A stretch of DNA of 44,358 bases from Lachnospiraceae bacterium (GTDB taxonomy: Bacteria > Bacillota_A > Clostridia > Lachnospirales > Lachnospiraceae): positions 1 through 44,358 of the forward strand of contig JAGAUD010000028.1 of assembly GCA_017620975.1 (NCBI GenBank), given 5' to 3'. Position 1 is the stretch's first letter; each line of letters opens with the position of its first letter. The translations under genes and the position numbers were made by a program. Positions 18,678 to 27,514 of the stretch are shown here, piece after piece. The notes beneath the pieces are model-generated. The model was not told the origin of the DNA and did no database searches. It saw only the letters and a list, made by a program, of their open reading frames with translations.

Positions 18678-18861
18678 ATCTGATATCATATACTGACCGT
18701 AGTGAAATCGTTCCTGGTGTTCCCTCCAGGATCTTAACTGTCTTCTTACCGCCATTCATATGAAAGTGATTATCGCTCAAGATAAAGTCGGAATCCGGTG
18801 TATCGATTTCCACATATTTTGATTGATCAAATCCTGCAAATTGCATTCCATCACATTTTCA
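18676..18861 (-). pseudogene. C-terminal fragment of a second GH2 glycosidase, inverted
   Basis: On the minus strand a frame from an upstream stop near 18861 reads CDGMQFAGFDQSKYVEID, then FILSDNHFHMNGGKKTVKIL, then GTISLRSVYDIR and a stop at 18676. This looks like the last Ig-like domain of a beta-mannosidase-type GH2 enzyme (LSDN-F-L then KKTV). It is not the missing tail of the neighbouring plus-strand GH2 gene, whose own C-terminus is present. No start, binding site or catalytic domain is visible. It lies downstream of the GH106-like gene in the same orientation, so it may be what is left of a gene once following it. Confidence 0.6.
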
Positions 18862-18892
18862 TAACCATAACAGCATCAATTTAATTTTACAG

Positions 18893-21625
18893 TTAAATAC
18901 CCATCTTCACGAAACAGTAATCTTCATTCCAGTTCGGTTCCGGATTCTTATTCCATACGCAAGGCTCCTTAAAGAAAGCACCGGGGCCTACGCTATAACT
19001 CTCTCCTCCTTGCAGATGATGCGGTCCCAGAAGATTTCTCAGGTTATTGGTTAAAGTAAAGGTAACCTCGGTAGGACCCTGTACCCCAAATTCCTTCAGG
19101 GACAATCTATTATCTGTAAGCATTACTTTTTCCTTGCCGTTAATCGCTACTTTCAGTGCATTGATGCCTTTCCAGTCAATATCCAGCACCGGATTCTCTC
19201 CCCGGATATCAAGTACTCCTGTAAGCTCCAGGCTTCCGCGGAAGAACGGATAGCCCTGTTTCTGGATATCCTTGACAGTTATCTTATCCTTCGGTACATC
19301 GATCACAAATTCACCTACATATCGCATACCGGTTCTTTCCAATTCGGTCCACTCGCCGTCTGTTCTCACGCTGAAATCACCCAGCAGATAAATGGCTTCA
19401 ATCTCCATGTCGTATGCCAGCTTGTTCTTTTCACTTTCAAAGATAAATGCTTTCTTTAGGTTCTCATAAAATTCATCGGACTGCTTAAAGTCACAGTCAA
19501 AGGAGATAATATTCTCACCCTTTACCAGATGCTTTGCAATCTCAATCTTCTTGAAGCTCTTATCTGCAAAATATCCTTCTACTTTCTGTTCAATCACGGT
19601 CCCGTTGACGGTTATCGTGAACTTCTCAGGAGTCTCACACACAAGATACAGCTCCTCGGGAACGTAATCTGCTTTCACATGATAGTCCTGATGAATCTTG
19701 ACTGCTCTGCCTAACAGGTTGGCACGCTCGCAGATATTGAGTACAAAGCCGTCCTTTTCCTGCAATTCTCCGTCAAAGTAATAGTCACATTTGTCCAGGG
19801 TGATGGTATTGCCGGTACAGCCGGTGACTTTGAATGTACCCTCAGGTTTGATAAGGGTGGCTTGAGCACAGATGTCCGGGCTTGCAATATTGCTGCACTT
19901 TTCTCCTGCAGCCACTTCGGCCGGCACTGCCTCTTCCACTATCATCAGGCTTCCCCAAGGCTCAAACTCATGCTTTCCGGCAAAATCCTGCAATTCTCCT
20001 GAGAAGATATCCAGCTTCTGACCGTGCACTGCAATTTCTGCAAATTCACGATTAGCTGATGTATTCACAAAATAATGTACTGTAAAGCTCTCATACTGAC
20101 GGCTGGTGTATGTAATTGCCTCGTTATCGGTTACATTATTGGCAGCCAGCTCCTGTGCAGATACCATTTTTCCTCCGGTGCTTGTGAATGCATCCAGAAT
20201 CTTCTTCGTGTTTTCAAGCAGCAACTCACATCCGGGGTCTACCACGTAGGAATAACTCTGTTTACCGATTACGATCTTACCGTCTTTTACCTCTGCATGG
20301 CGCTCCATGATGATCTCGTCACCCAGATGGTACTCGATGTGTTTCTTCTCCAACACTTCCAGAGTCTGCAGGAATTTCTCATTTAGCTCCATGATTCCCT
20401 CATTCTTGTCACAATCAAAGAGCGTCCATGCAGTAGTCTGGGGATGAAGCACCAGCACATCCACTATATGCTTGCCCTCTTTTAAAATCATGCCTTCTCT
20501 TGACATTGCATCATTGAACTTGTCATATTCCCCCCACCAGGGCTGCTGGATGTACATTGCAGGCGGGTAATCTCTCTTTCTGATTCCACGGTTAGAATAT
20601 CCTTCCAGATGCTGGCAAAGCAGGTTGATTCCGTGAACCATCTGCCACTCATAGATTCCCTTTAACTCTGCAAAGCTTACATTATGTCCGCACAATGCAA
20701 AAGTTTCAGACAATACAGATTCTTTCCCTGTCTGCTCTGCAACAGAGGAAACCTGTATCGGCGTAAGACACTTTCTGATGTCTCTTCCCAACCAGTCCAT
20801 GCCCGGGATATGAAAATACTCATAATGGGGCATGCAGGCACCGTTGCAGGTCAACTGACCCAGCAGGCTCTCTTCAATAACGAGATGTCCTGTCAGCTTC
20901 AGCCCTCTCTCGTCGCACCAGTCATGAATCTGCTTCATGAACGCGTCGGAGAACAATTCTGTCACCATCTTCCAGAATTTCACTCTGGTATTCTTATAAT
21001 CCCCCACCGGAAGGAACAACTGCTCCAGATATTCCAGAATATTTTCTCCGTATCTTTCCTGATACTCTGTTTCAAATACAAAGCTCCATGGAATACCGTT
21101 ACGGGAAATCTGCGGCTCGTCTGTAAAGAAACCTTCAATCCGGTTGCCGAATTTTTCATAATAGGGCTGATAGGTGCATTCAATAAATTTCGCAATGACT
21201 TTTTTATCCAGCGTATCTACGTAAAAAGGATTTACATCATAGTAAAAATAATGCTCCCCACTCTTACAGATAGCTGTCTCTTCATGGTTCTTCTCAGCTT
21301 CCATGCGAAGATACTTCTGCTGATATTCCATACCAAGGCCGTTTACCATGCCGCTTCCGAATCCGCTGGGCCAACCGTTCTCATCATATGCCCAGGGACG
21401 CATGCCGCACTCTCCTGCTGCCTCTATGGATGCAGCCACATTATCGAACCACTCTTCTCCCATATACTCGGTCTGCAAACCGCCTCTGGCATGCATGAAG
21501 AAACCGCCGATGCCGGCCTGATCCATTTTATGTATCTGGTCTTTCGTTTCCTCTGTGGTAAGCTTCTCATTCCAGCTCCAGAAAGGAATTGGTCTGTATA
21601 CCTTAGGAACATTCTTAAAATCCAT
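18893..21625 (-). CDS. Large GH106-like glycoside hydrolase
   Basis: A 910-residue intracellular glycosidase (no signal peptide). The N-terminal catalytic TIM-barrel-like half begins RPIPFWSWNEKLTTEETK, followed by GIGGFFMHARGGLQTEYMG, RPWAYDENGWPSGFGSG and GFFTDEPQISRNGIPW. The middle has VLSETFALCGHNVSFAELKG and a histidine-rich LLCQHLEGYSNRG. The last about 250 residues form beta-sandwich domains of the kind placed at the end of GH106 and GH2 enzymes. GH106 members are alpha-L-rhamnosidases; with the GH78 gene in the same window, rhamnoside breakdown is a reasonable guess, but the substrate is not proven. AGGAGG precedes the ATG. Confidence 0.7.
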   Translation of the reverse strand: MDFKNVPKVYRPIPFWSWNEKLTTEETKDQIHKMDQAGIGGFFMHARGGLQTEYMGEEWFDNVAASIEAAGECGMRPWAYDENGWPSGFGSGMVNGLGMEYQQKYLRMEAEKNHEETAICKSGEHYFYYDVNPFYVDTLDKKVIAKFIECTYQPYYEKFGNRIEGFFTDEPQISRNGIPWSFVFETEYQERYGENILEYLEQLFLPVGDYKNTRVKFWKMVTELFSDAFMKQIHDWCDERGLKLTGHLVIEESLLGQLTCNGACMPHYEYFHIPGMDWLGRDIRKCLTPIQVSSVAEQTGKESVLSETFALCGHNVSFAELKGIYEWQMVHGINLLCQHLEGYSNRGIRKRDYPPAMYIQQPWWGEYDKFNDAMSREGMILKEGKHIVDVLVLHPQTTAWTLFDCDKNEGIMELNEKFLQTLEVLEKKHIEYHLGDEIIMERHAEVKDGKIVIGKQSYSYVVDPGCELLLENTKKILDAFTSTGGKMVSAQELAANNVTDNEAITYTSRQYESFTVHYFVNTSANREFAEIAVHGQKLDIFSGELQDFAGKHEFEPWGSLMIVEEAVPAEVAAGEKCSNIASPDICAQATLIKPEGTFKVTGCTGNTITLDKCDYYFDGELQEKDGFVLNICERANLLGRAVKIHQDYHVKADYVPEELYLVCETPEKFTITVNGTVIEQKVEGYFADKSFKKIEIAKHLVKGENIISFDCDFKQSDEFYENLKKAFIFESEKNKLAYDMEIEAIYLLGDFSVRTDGEWTELERTGMRYVGEFVIDVPKDKITVKDIQKQGYPFFRGSLELTGVLDIRGENPVLDIDWKGINALKVAINGKEKVMLTDNRLSLKEFGVQGPTEVTFTLTNNLRNLLGPHHLQGGESYSVGPGAFFKEPCVWNKNPEPNWNEDYCFVKMGI

Positions 21626-21780
21626 TTCCTGTCCTCCTTGCTTTCAAGCACATTTGGTCATTTTACTGATAAGTAAAGTGTACCAAAACCATTCCGTTCT
21701 TCAAGCTGTGAATTTAACCTATTTCTACAAGAAAACAGGGGGTTTTTTAACCATCTGTAATAATCTGTTCCTCTTAATTA

Positions 21781-22419
21781 CTACTCCTCGTGACACAATA
21801 ATATTTTATATTCCGGGCTGCTGAATTTTTCTATAAAATCCTTACTCTTTTGCAGACAATAGGAAGAACCTGTAGGAATCTTCCTCTCCAGGCAAACTCT
21901 TTTATAACACTCGTCACCAACAATTACATGCTCTTTTCCATCCTTTTCAAAGGTAACGATGCTGGAACCAATGGAATGACCTCCTATTTTTATGATATTG
22001 ACGCAGTCATCAACCATAAAACTATCCGAAAAGCAATTCACCGCAAAGTCTTCCGGAATATATTTCTTCCCTTGATCATATTCCTCCTGCTGAATATAAA
22101 TAATTGCATTCTTAAAATAGTGGACAGCCTCAATATGATCGTGATGAGCATGGGTAATCACCACATCTGTAATTTCTTCCGCACTGACACCGTGTTTTGC
22201 CAGTACGTCTACCGGTCTGTAATAATTCTTCATCTCAAAGCCCGGCATGGTGTCACAGCCTGCATCCACCAGAATCGTGTGGGAATCGGTCTTGATCAGA
22301 TAAATAATAAAGGAAATAGGCAGGTATTTATTACTTGCCCCTCCCTGAAAGACTGCACTTTCCGATAAAAACGATTCCCCATATTTTATCGCAGTCACAC
22401 TGCTTATTTTATCCCTCAT
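21781..22419 (-). CDS. Metallo-beta-lactamase-fold hydrolase (N-acyl homoserine lactonase-like)
   Basis: A 212-residue zinc hydrolase. The metal motif HAHHDH is at residues 90-95 in VVITHAHHDHIEAV, with further ligands in KIGGHSIGSSIV and VIVGDECY. The overall pattern is that of the lactonase-like subfamily, though such proteins often act on other esters or lactones, for example sugar lactones. I prefer the ATG at 22419, which has GTGAGG seven bases upstream, over the GTG at 22431. The quinone oxidoreductase gene ends 14 bases upstream on the same strand, so the two form an operon. Confidence 0.75.
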   Translation of the reverse strand: MRDKISSVTAIKYGESFLSESAVFQGGASNKYLPISFIIYLIKTDSHTILVDAGCDTMPGFEMKNYYRPVDVLAKHGVSAEEITDVVITHAHHDHIEAVHYFKNAIIYIQQEEYDQGKKYIPEDFAVNCFSDSFMVDDCVNIIKIGGHSIGSSIVTFEKDGKEHVIVGDECYKRVCLERKIPTGSSYCLQKSKDFIEKFSSPEYKILLCHEE

Positions 22420-22433
22420 TTTACGCCTCACAA

Positions 22434-23414
22434 CTATACCGTCAGCACTACCTTACCTACATTTTCCCCACGATACAGGATATCGTGAGCAGCCTCTGCC
22501 TCAGTAATAGGCAGTACTTTATAAATAGTAGGTTTTACCTCGCCTGTCTCCACCTTAGGCCATACGTCACGTACCAGACTGGCTAGGATCTGTGCTTTTA
22601 CCTGTGGGGTACGGGAACGCAGAGTGCTTCCGATGATACGGACGTTGCGCACATAAATGTTCTTTAAGTCAATCTCAGTAATCTGACCTGCTAAGGCTGC
22701 AATCATGATCCAACGTGCGCCATGCTTTAAGTAAGGCAGACATTTTCCCATGACTTCACCGCCCAGACAATCAATGGCTACGTCTACGGGATGGCCTTCT
22801 GCCAGCTGCTCCTTCAGCACTTCCACAATATCCTGCTTTCCGGTATTTACTACCACATCTGCATTCAGATGCTTGATGGACTGTGCAATCTCATCTGACA
22901 GAACCGTGGTAATGACACGGATACCAAATGCTTTCGCCATAGGAATGATGACACTGGCAAGACCGCTGGCACCTGCATTCATGAGAAGGGTATCGCCTTT
23001 TTGAATTTTTCCTTCAATAAAAAGGTTCAGATAAGCGGTTGCAAAGGCTTCCGGAATCGCTGCCGCCTCAACCATAGAACAGTTCTTCGGAACCGGCATG
23101 ATCATATCATATTTTACATTCACATACTCTGCATATCCGCCGCCTCCTAAAAGGGCACATACCTTATCACCTATCTTCCAGGCTGACTTAGCTGCCGCTT
23201 CCTCACCGATATCCACAATGGTTCCGGCAATTTCCAGTCCCATCCACTCCGGGCATCCGGGAGGGGGTGGATAATCTCCTTCTCGCTGCATCAGATCTGC
23301 ACGATTCAGTGCTGCTGCCTCGATTTTTACCAACACGTCCTCCGTTCCCATAACAGGATCGGGGACTTCGCTCCAATGTAAGCTTCTGTTTTCACCTACT
23401 AAAATCGCTTTCAT
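22434..23414 (-). CDS. NAD(P)H:quinone oxidoreductase, zinc-independent MDR family
   Basis: A 326-residue medium-chain dehydrogenase/reductase of the quinone oxidoreductase (PIG3-like) type. The N-terminal domain has MKAILVGENRSLHWSEVPDP, AAALNRADLMQREGDYPPP and GLEIAGTIVDIG. The nucleotide-binding domain has the loop LMNAGASGLASVIIPMAKAFG, then DVAIDCLGGEVM. No structural zinc cysteines are present. I moved the start to the ATG at 23414 because GGAGA lies six bases before it and MKAI is the usual N-terminus. The electron acceptor is unknown. Confidence 0.85.
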   Translation of the reverse strand: MKAILVGENRSLHWSEVPDPVMGTEDVLVKIEAAALNRADLMQREGDYPPPPGCPEWMGLEIAGTIVDIGEEAAAKSAWKIGDKVCALLGGGGYAEYVNVKYDMIMPVPKNCSMVEAAAIPEAFATAYLNLFIEGKIQKGDTLLMNAGASGLASVIIPMAKAFGIRVITTVLSDEIAQSIKHLNADVVVNTGKQDIVEVLKEQLAEGHPVDVAIDCLGGEVMGKCLPYLKHGARWIMIAALAGQITEIDLKNIYVRNVRIIGSTLRSRTPQVKAQILASLVRDVWPKVETGEVKPTIYKVLPITEAEAAHDILYRGENVGKVVLTV

Positions 23415-23570
23415 ATGTTTTCTCCATTTCTTTGCTGCCAATATGGTCTGCAGTTACTTTACGCTACGCTTCAGCCCAAGCCGAACCGTAACTCCTTTAC
23501 TATTATGTTACCATATTACCCAGAGGAAAAAACAGACAGAATGATACCGCAAAACAGAACTATTCTATCG

Positions 23571-24380
23571 CTACAGTTCCATGGAAGTTTTACGATATTC
23601 GCGTGGTGACTTGCCCGTTACTTTCTTAAATACCCTGCGGAAATACGCTGCAGACTCAAATCCCACCTGTTCACTGATATTCTCGATGGACAGATCACTG
23701 TCATTCATCAGCAAAATAATTGCCTTAGACACACGATAGTGGTTCAGATATTCTACCGGTGTCACACCCATAGCTTTTTTAAAATTCGGAAAGAAACGCG
23801 AGATGCTCATACTGCTTACATCCGCAAGATTTTCTATGGAAATATCATCTGTAAAGTGCTCTTCCACATAAGCAATCGCTTTGCTTATTCTGGCATCGAT
23901 TTCCTTTCGATGCCCGGTCTGTAACTTCGGCAAAATCATACTTAAAATATCGTAGAACCTGCTTAAAACCGTCAGCTGTGAGACCTCATCCCGGTCGTAA
24001 TTTGCATGCACATATTCGAAAATCCGCCTGACATATTCCACATCCTCAACGGTCACCTTCTGCAGCATGAAGTCTCTGTGCCTTGAGAAAATAGCGGGCC
24101 AGTCAAAGATAAAGTGCATACTGATATAAGAGACTTCCGGATTGCCACTCCACTCGGAAATATATCTGGAGGTAATGGGGACAAAGATAATATCTCCCGG
24201 CGCCACATGTATGTATTCATCTGATTCACAGTTCCAAAAGATGCCTTCCCCTTCCAGGATAAAGCCCATGCAAAAGTGTGGGCGTGGGCAACTACTGGTG
24301 TCAAAAACATGCTTTCGGTTATATTTATATTTTTCTGCTTTGAAAAAAACAAGTTTGGAGGCTGAGGTTATGTTCGCCAT
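23571..24380 (-). CDS. AraC family transcriptional regulator
   Basis: A 269-residue regulator with an N-terminal cupin-like domain (PHFCMGFILEGEG, YIHVAPGDIIFVP) and a C-terminal AraC/XylS double helix-turn-helix (residues about 165-266: ISIENLADVSSMSISRFFPN, ISEQVGFESAAYFRRVFKK, SPREYRK). It is transcribed toward the quinone oxidoreductase gene and follows the degraded LacI gene. The ligand is unknown; it may control the glycosidase and oxidoreductase genes around it. Confidence 0.85.
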   Translation of the reverse strand: MANITSASKLVFFKAEKYKYNRKHVFDTSSCPRPHFCMGFILEGEGIFWNCESDEYIHVAPGDIIFVPITSRYISEWSGNPEVSYISMHFIFDWPAIFSRHRDFMLQKVTVEDVEYVRRIFEYVHANYDRDEVSQLTVLSRFYDILSMILPKLQTGHRKEIDARISKAIAYVEEHFTDDISIENLADVSSMSISRFFPNFKKAMGVTPVEYLNHYRVSKAIILLMNDSDLSIENISEQVGFESAAYFRRVFKKVTGKSPREYRKTSMEL

Positions 24381-24395
24381 GTATTTATCCTTTCC

Positions 24396-24656
24396 CTATG
24401 TGCTTTTCGGCTTATCTGTGGTTTCCCGAATAATCAATTTTCCCGGCACGGAATACCCCTGCTCATTCAGATACCGGATGACGCCAAAGGCATTATTATC
24501 ATATGGGCAGACAATCGCTGTAGGCCTCTCCCCGAAATTCAAAATCTGTCTGGCATCGTTCTCTCTCGCCTGTTCAAACCGATACTAGCTTTGAACGATG
24601 TCATACCTTCCGCCCAACCCTTCTGTGGCCTCCAGAAAATTTCTTTTAATGTACAT
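24396..24656 (-). pseudogene. LacI-family regulator remnant with deletions and a stop
   Basis: On the minus strand, codons from 24656 read FLEATEGLGGRYDIVQS then a stop. In another frame follow ENDARQILNFGERPTAIVCP and YDNNAFGVIRYLNEQGYSVP, and directly IIRETTDKPKS before a stop at 24396. These are the periplasmic-binding-protein-like sensor segments of a LacI regulator (PTAIVC-YDN, VIRYL-G--VP, ---IRET), with the helix-turn-helix domain, the segment after DIVQS and the SVIGFDD region all absent. It lies between an AraC gene and an oxidoreductase gene on the same strand. Confidence 0.78.
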
Positions 24657-24667
24657 CCTTTAAATAA

Positions 24668-25711
24668 TCAGAACCAGATCGTCTGTCTTTCCTTTGCGGA
24701 CTTAAAACCTGCTTCCATCACCTGAAGCACTCTTCTCACCTGTGGCTGGGTAATCTTAGGCTCTTCCCTGCCATCCAATGCAGCACAGAAGTTGCGGTAG
24801 AAATCATGGACATCGCTGGCCGGTCTTTCCACATCATACTCGTCCAAAGTCAGTTCATCTCTGGGCGCCATGGTCTTGGTAATACCGGCAGCAGTCTGTA
24901 CCGGAAGCACATCCTTCTCATTCCATGCCTTTAATCTTGCCACGTGAGCTTTCTTGGTCCAGTCGCTGATCAGGGCTGTTCCCTGGCTGCACTGCATATA
25001 AAATCTGGGCAATGCCAGGAAATTATAGGTTCCTACTTCCACATAAGCAGTCTTTCCGCTAGCAAAATAGATGGTCAGACGGATACCGTCGTCTACCTCA
25101 GTACCGGTAATATTGGTCATATCGCAGTGAACACCGGTGATCTCTTCCTCTGCAAAAATCTGCAGCAGCTGATCGATCAGATGTACGCCCCAATCCAAAA
25201 GCATACCGCCACCCTGAGCCTTAGTGCATCTCCAGTCACTTGGAATCCCTCTGGAACCGTGAATTCTGGATTCAATGCGGATGACATCTCCGATTTCCTT
25301 ACTTTCCACAATCTGCTTGATAGCCAGGTAATCTACGTCCCAACGACGGTTCTGGTGAACGGTAAACAGCTTGTGATTCGCTTTGGCAACTTCACACATA
25401 CTGTCGAACGCTTCTACGCTCATTTCCACCGGTTTCTCACAGATGACATTCTTTCCTGCATTCAATGCATCGATTACAAGCTGTTTATGGCTGTCATTAG
25501 GGGTTGCTACCACCACAGCTTCCACCTGCTCGTCCGCAAGCAGCTCCTGCGTGCTGCCGTATACGTGAATTCCGCTGTCTGCGGCTGCCTGGCGCCTTGT
25601 TTCCTTAATATCGTATATCCCGACTAACCGGGCTACATCACTGTTCAAGATCTGCTTGCAGTGCCATGCGCCCTGTCCGCCATATCCGATGACTGCAATA
25701 TTCTTCTTCAT
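24668..25711 (-). CDS. Gfo/Idh/MocA family oxidoreductase
   Basis: A 347-residue NAD(P)-dependent sugar or inositol dehydrogenase-like protein. The N-terminal Rossmann fold has IAVIGYGGQGAWH and VEAVVVATPNDSHKQL. The family signature EKP is at residues 92-94 (NVICEKPVEMS). The C-terminal alpha/beta domain has GGGMLLDWGVHLIDQLL. Substrate specificity cannot be read from sequence. GAGGAGAAGAGAA precedes the ATG. A 12-bp inverted repeat lies 21 bases upstream of the start. Confidence 0.85.
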   Translation of the reverse strand: MKKNIAVIGYGGQGAWHCKQILNSDVARLVGIYDIKETRRQAAADSGIHVYGSTQELLADEQVEAVVVATPNDSHKQLVIDALNAGKNVICEKPVEMSVEAFDSMCEVAKANHKLFTVHQNRRWDVDYLAIKQIVESKEIGDVIRIESRIHGSRGIPSDWRCTKAQGGGMLLDWGVHLIDQLLQIFAEEEITGVHCDMTNITGTEVDDGIRLTIYFASGKTAYVEVGTYNFLALPRFYMQCSQGTALISDWTKKAHVARLKAWNEKDVLPVQTAAGITKTMAPRDELTLDEYDVERPASDVHDFYRNFCAALDGREEPKITQPQVRRVLQVMEAGFKSAKERQTIWF

Positions 25712-25731
25712 TTCTCTTCTCCTCGTGTGCT

Positions 25732-25782
25732 GCGGCTGTTACAATGTGACAGTTTGATCTGTAGCCAATCTGTAACAGCCGC
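25732..25782. promoter_or_regulatory. Twelve-base inverted repeat upstream of the oxidoreductase gene
   Basis: Perfect arms GCGGCTGTTACA (25732-25743) and TGTAACAGCCGC (25771-25782) are separated by 27 bases. On the minus strand the hairpin would lie in the 5' leader, ending 21 bases before the ATG. No U-tract follows, so it is unlikely to be a terminator. It could be a two-site operator or an RNA structure. The inner part holds two ACAGAT copies on the minus strand. Confidence 0.55.
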
Positions 25783-25941
25783 TTGCTATCTACATATATC
25801 AAATAAAGTTTACACCCTAGTACATCCTTTTTCAAGCCGTTTTCACCAATATAACAGTCATTAGTTGCTCTGTTATTCTTGCATCAATATAGCCAATACC
25901 TTTTTCGTTCACAAAATATGCCAGTACACTGGTAATTCTCC

Positions 25942-26195
25942 AGTTTGATGAACTAAGAGATGCATTCCCTGACTGTATCCGGGAAAATACGACGTCGCTG
26001 TTCAAGGCTCTTTTACAAATCAATGCCAAAACCGGGAAAAAATTTTTCATCGTCATTGATGAATGGGATGCCTTGTTCCGGGAAGCCAAAAATTTTATTC
26101 GTGCAGTCAAGCATGGCAAACGAAAAGAACTGGTTGAAATAATATTGCAGTCTGACAAATTATTAGATGCAACACTGAAAATGGATGCTGGTGGA
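25942..26195 (+). pseudogene. PF09820-type ATPase remnant with internal deletion
   Basis: A plus-strand frame reads QFDELRDAFPDCIRENTTSL, then KTGKKFFIVIDEWDALFREAKN, the Walker B/DEWD region of the same family as the protein at 13813-15480. It then jumps to FIRAVKHGKRKELVEIILQS and DKLLDATLKMDA, a stretch resembling the region just before the C-terminal nuclease domain of this family. The P-loop, the middle and the nuclease domain are gone. Similarity ends near 26195, and the frame closes at a stop near 26242. Confidence 0.72.
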
Positions 26196-26211
26196 GGAAT
26201 TTTTTATCCGC

Positions 26212-27291
26212 TTAGCTCAGCCGCAGACCCAGATACAAAATAACTGCCTCCCTGAAACAACGTGGATTATACCCACTGATCTTCCAAATCTTATCCAACT
26301 GGTACTGCACCGTATTTTTATGGATAAAAAGCTGCTCGCACGTCTTTTGCAAGGAAAGATCATTATCGAAATAGACCTTCAAAAGCTGCTGCTCTTTCTC
26401 ATCCAGTTTTGCTATGGTCTTTTGCAGAAATCGGCTTTGGGCATCCGCAGTGATACTTCCCAGTAATATCTCCAGACTTAAACTCTCGAACAGAGCCATG
26501 TTCTGACCGGCCGACAGACTGCGTAATGCGATCTGAGCTGCCAGGTACGACTGACTCTGTTTTTTTAGAGGATATGCATTGCCGATACCGATTTTCAGGA
26601 TATCACGGTAATTATCTGCAAGATTCTGAAGAACGTAACGATATTTTTCCAGCTTATCTGCTTCCAGAAGCATCACATACTCGTTCGGATACTGGAAAGT
26701 ACTAAGAGCTGAGCCCGTCTTGTCAAAGGCCCGGTAAATGTGCTGTTCAATCAGGGAAAGGTTAGACGGATTATACCGTGCATCCAGCTGCACCAATACC
26801 GTATGATAATTTGCTGACGGGTCTGCATGATAATTTTCCAGAACCTCCAGAAAATAATTGTGACTTACCTGTTCTCCGGTAATCAAAGTCCGCACCACAT
26901 AGTGCATCTGCTCTTTTCGGCTGTTGCTCTGTGCTTCCATTTCATGCTCCCTCAAGATGAGGTTAGTAATCTTTTGGGCCAGATACGCATATTGACGCAC
27001 TTCCTTCGGTGCTCCGCTGATGCCGATGACAGCAATGGTCTCTCCTTTGTATACAAACGGCATATTCACACCTTTCTGCGTTCCGAAGTAACTATTGTCA
27101 CTCTCCACCTCAATGGTCTGACCTGTTACAATGACTTGCTTACCAATTTCATGAAAATCTCCTACTCTCGACGCATCTGTACTTGCAAAAATGATTCCCT
27201 TGGTATCAATAAAATTAATATTATGGTTACAAACATCTTTTACGGTCTCAACGATCTGCTGCGCGACTCTTTTGCTGATTACCTGTGGCAT
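26212..27291 (-). CDS. CdaR-type sugar diacid regulator
   Basis: A 359-residue regulator. The N-terminal half is a diacid recognition domain (VISKRVAQQIVETVKDVCNH, INFIDTKGIIFAST, GVNMPFVYKGETIAVIGIS). The C-terminal PucR-type helix-turn-helix has VYFDNDLSLQKTCEQLFIHK then NTVQYQLDKIWKISG and a final ILYLGLRLS. CdaR proteins control uptake and use of glucarate, galactarate and glycerate, and the divergent gene here is glycerate kinase followed by a GntP permease remnant, which agrees well. I chose the ATG at 27291 (MPQVISK), which follows GGGAGAGG, rather than a start nine codons upstream. Confidence 0.85.
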   Translation of the reverse strand: MPQVISKRVAQQIVETVKDVCNHNINFIDTKGIIFASTDASRVGDFHEIGKQVIVTGQTIEVESDNSYFGTQKGVNMPFVYKGETIAVIGISGAPKEVRQYAYLAQKITNLILREHEMEAQSNSRKEQMHYVVRTLITGEQVSHNYFLEVLENYHADPSANYHTVLVQLDARYNPSNLSLIEQHIYRAFDKTGSALSTFQYPNEYVMLLEADKLEKYRYVLQNLADNYRDILKIGIGNAYPLKKQSQSYLAAQIALRSLSAGQNMALFESLSLEILLGSITADAQSRFLQKTIAKLDEKEQQLLKVYFDNDLSLQKTCEQLFIHKNTVQYQLDKIWKISGYNPRCFREAVILYLGLRLS

Positions 27292-27414
27292 AAACGCCTC
27301 TCCCTTCCCCAATTTCATAACTTGTATCTAAATTTCCATTAATATGTCATGTTTAACATATTATTTTATATTTTTCAACTACTTTTATTATATATAACAT
27401 ATCTTTTCTTTCCA

Positions 27415-27485
27415 TATAATGGTAGACTGGAAATATCAAAAGGAACGTTCCCGAACTGTTACAACTTGCGCGCAAGAGTTGTAAC
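27415..27485 (+). promoter_or_regulatory. Minus-10 box and palindromic operator before glycerate kinase
   Basis: TATAAT at 27415-27420 lacks a good minus-35 box, as expected for an activated promoter. About 38 bases downstream, at 27458-27485, GTTACAACTTGCG faces CGCAAGAGTTGTAAC, a palindrome with a two-base bulge. It lies 29 bases before the kinase ATG. It is a candidate CdaR-controlled site or leader hairpin; no U-tract follows. Confidence 0.5.
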
Positions 27486-27514
27486 CGTAATCCAAAAGAA
27501 AGGATGTCATCATC

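Noticed and set aside
20684..21676. Plus-strand open frame of 330 codons opposite the GH106-like gene
   Set aside because: Composition is typical of an antisense shadow, and the minus-strand gene has clear motifs over the same bases.
25832..26158. Minus-strand 108-codon frame opposite the ATPase remnant
   Set aside because: The plus strand shows recognisable DEWD-family sequence over the same region; the minus frame has no recognised motif or binding site.
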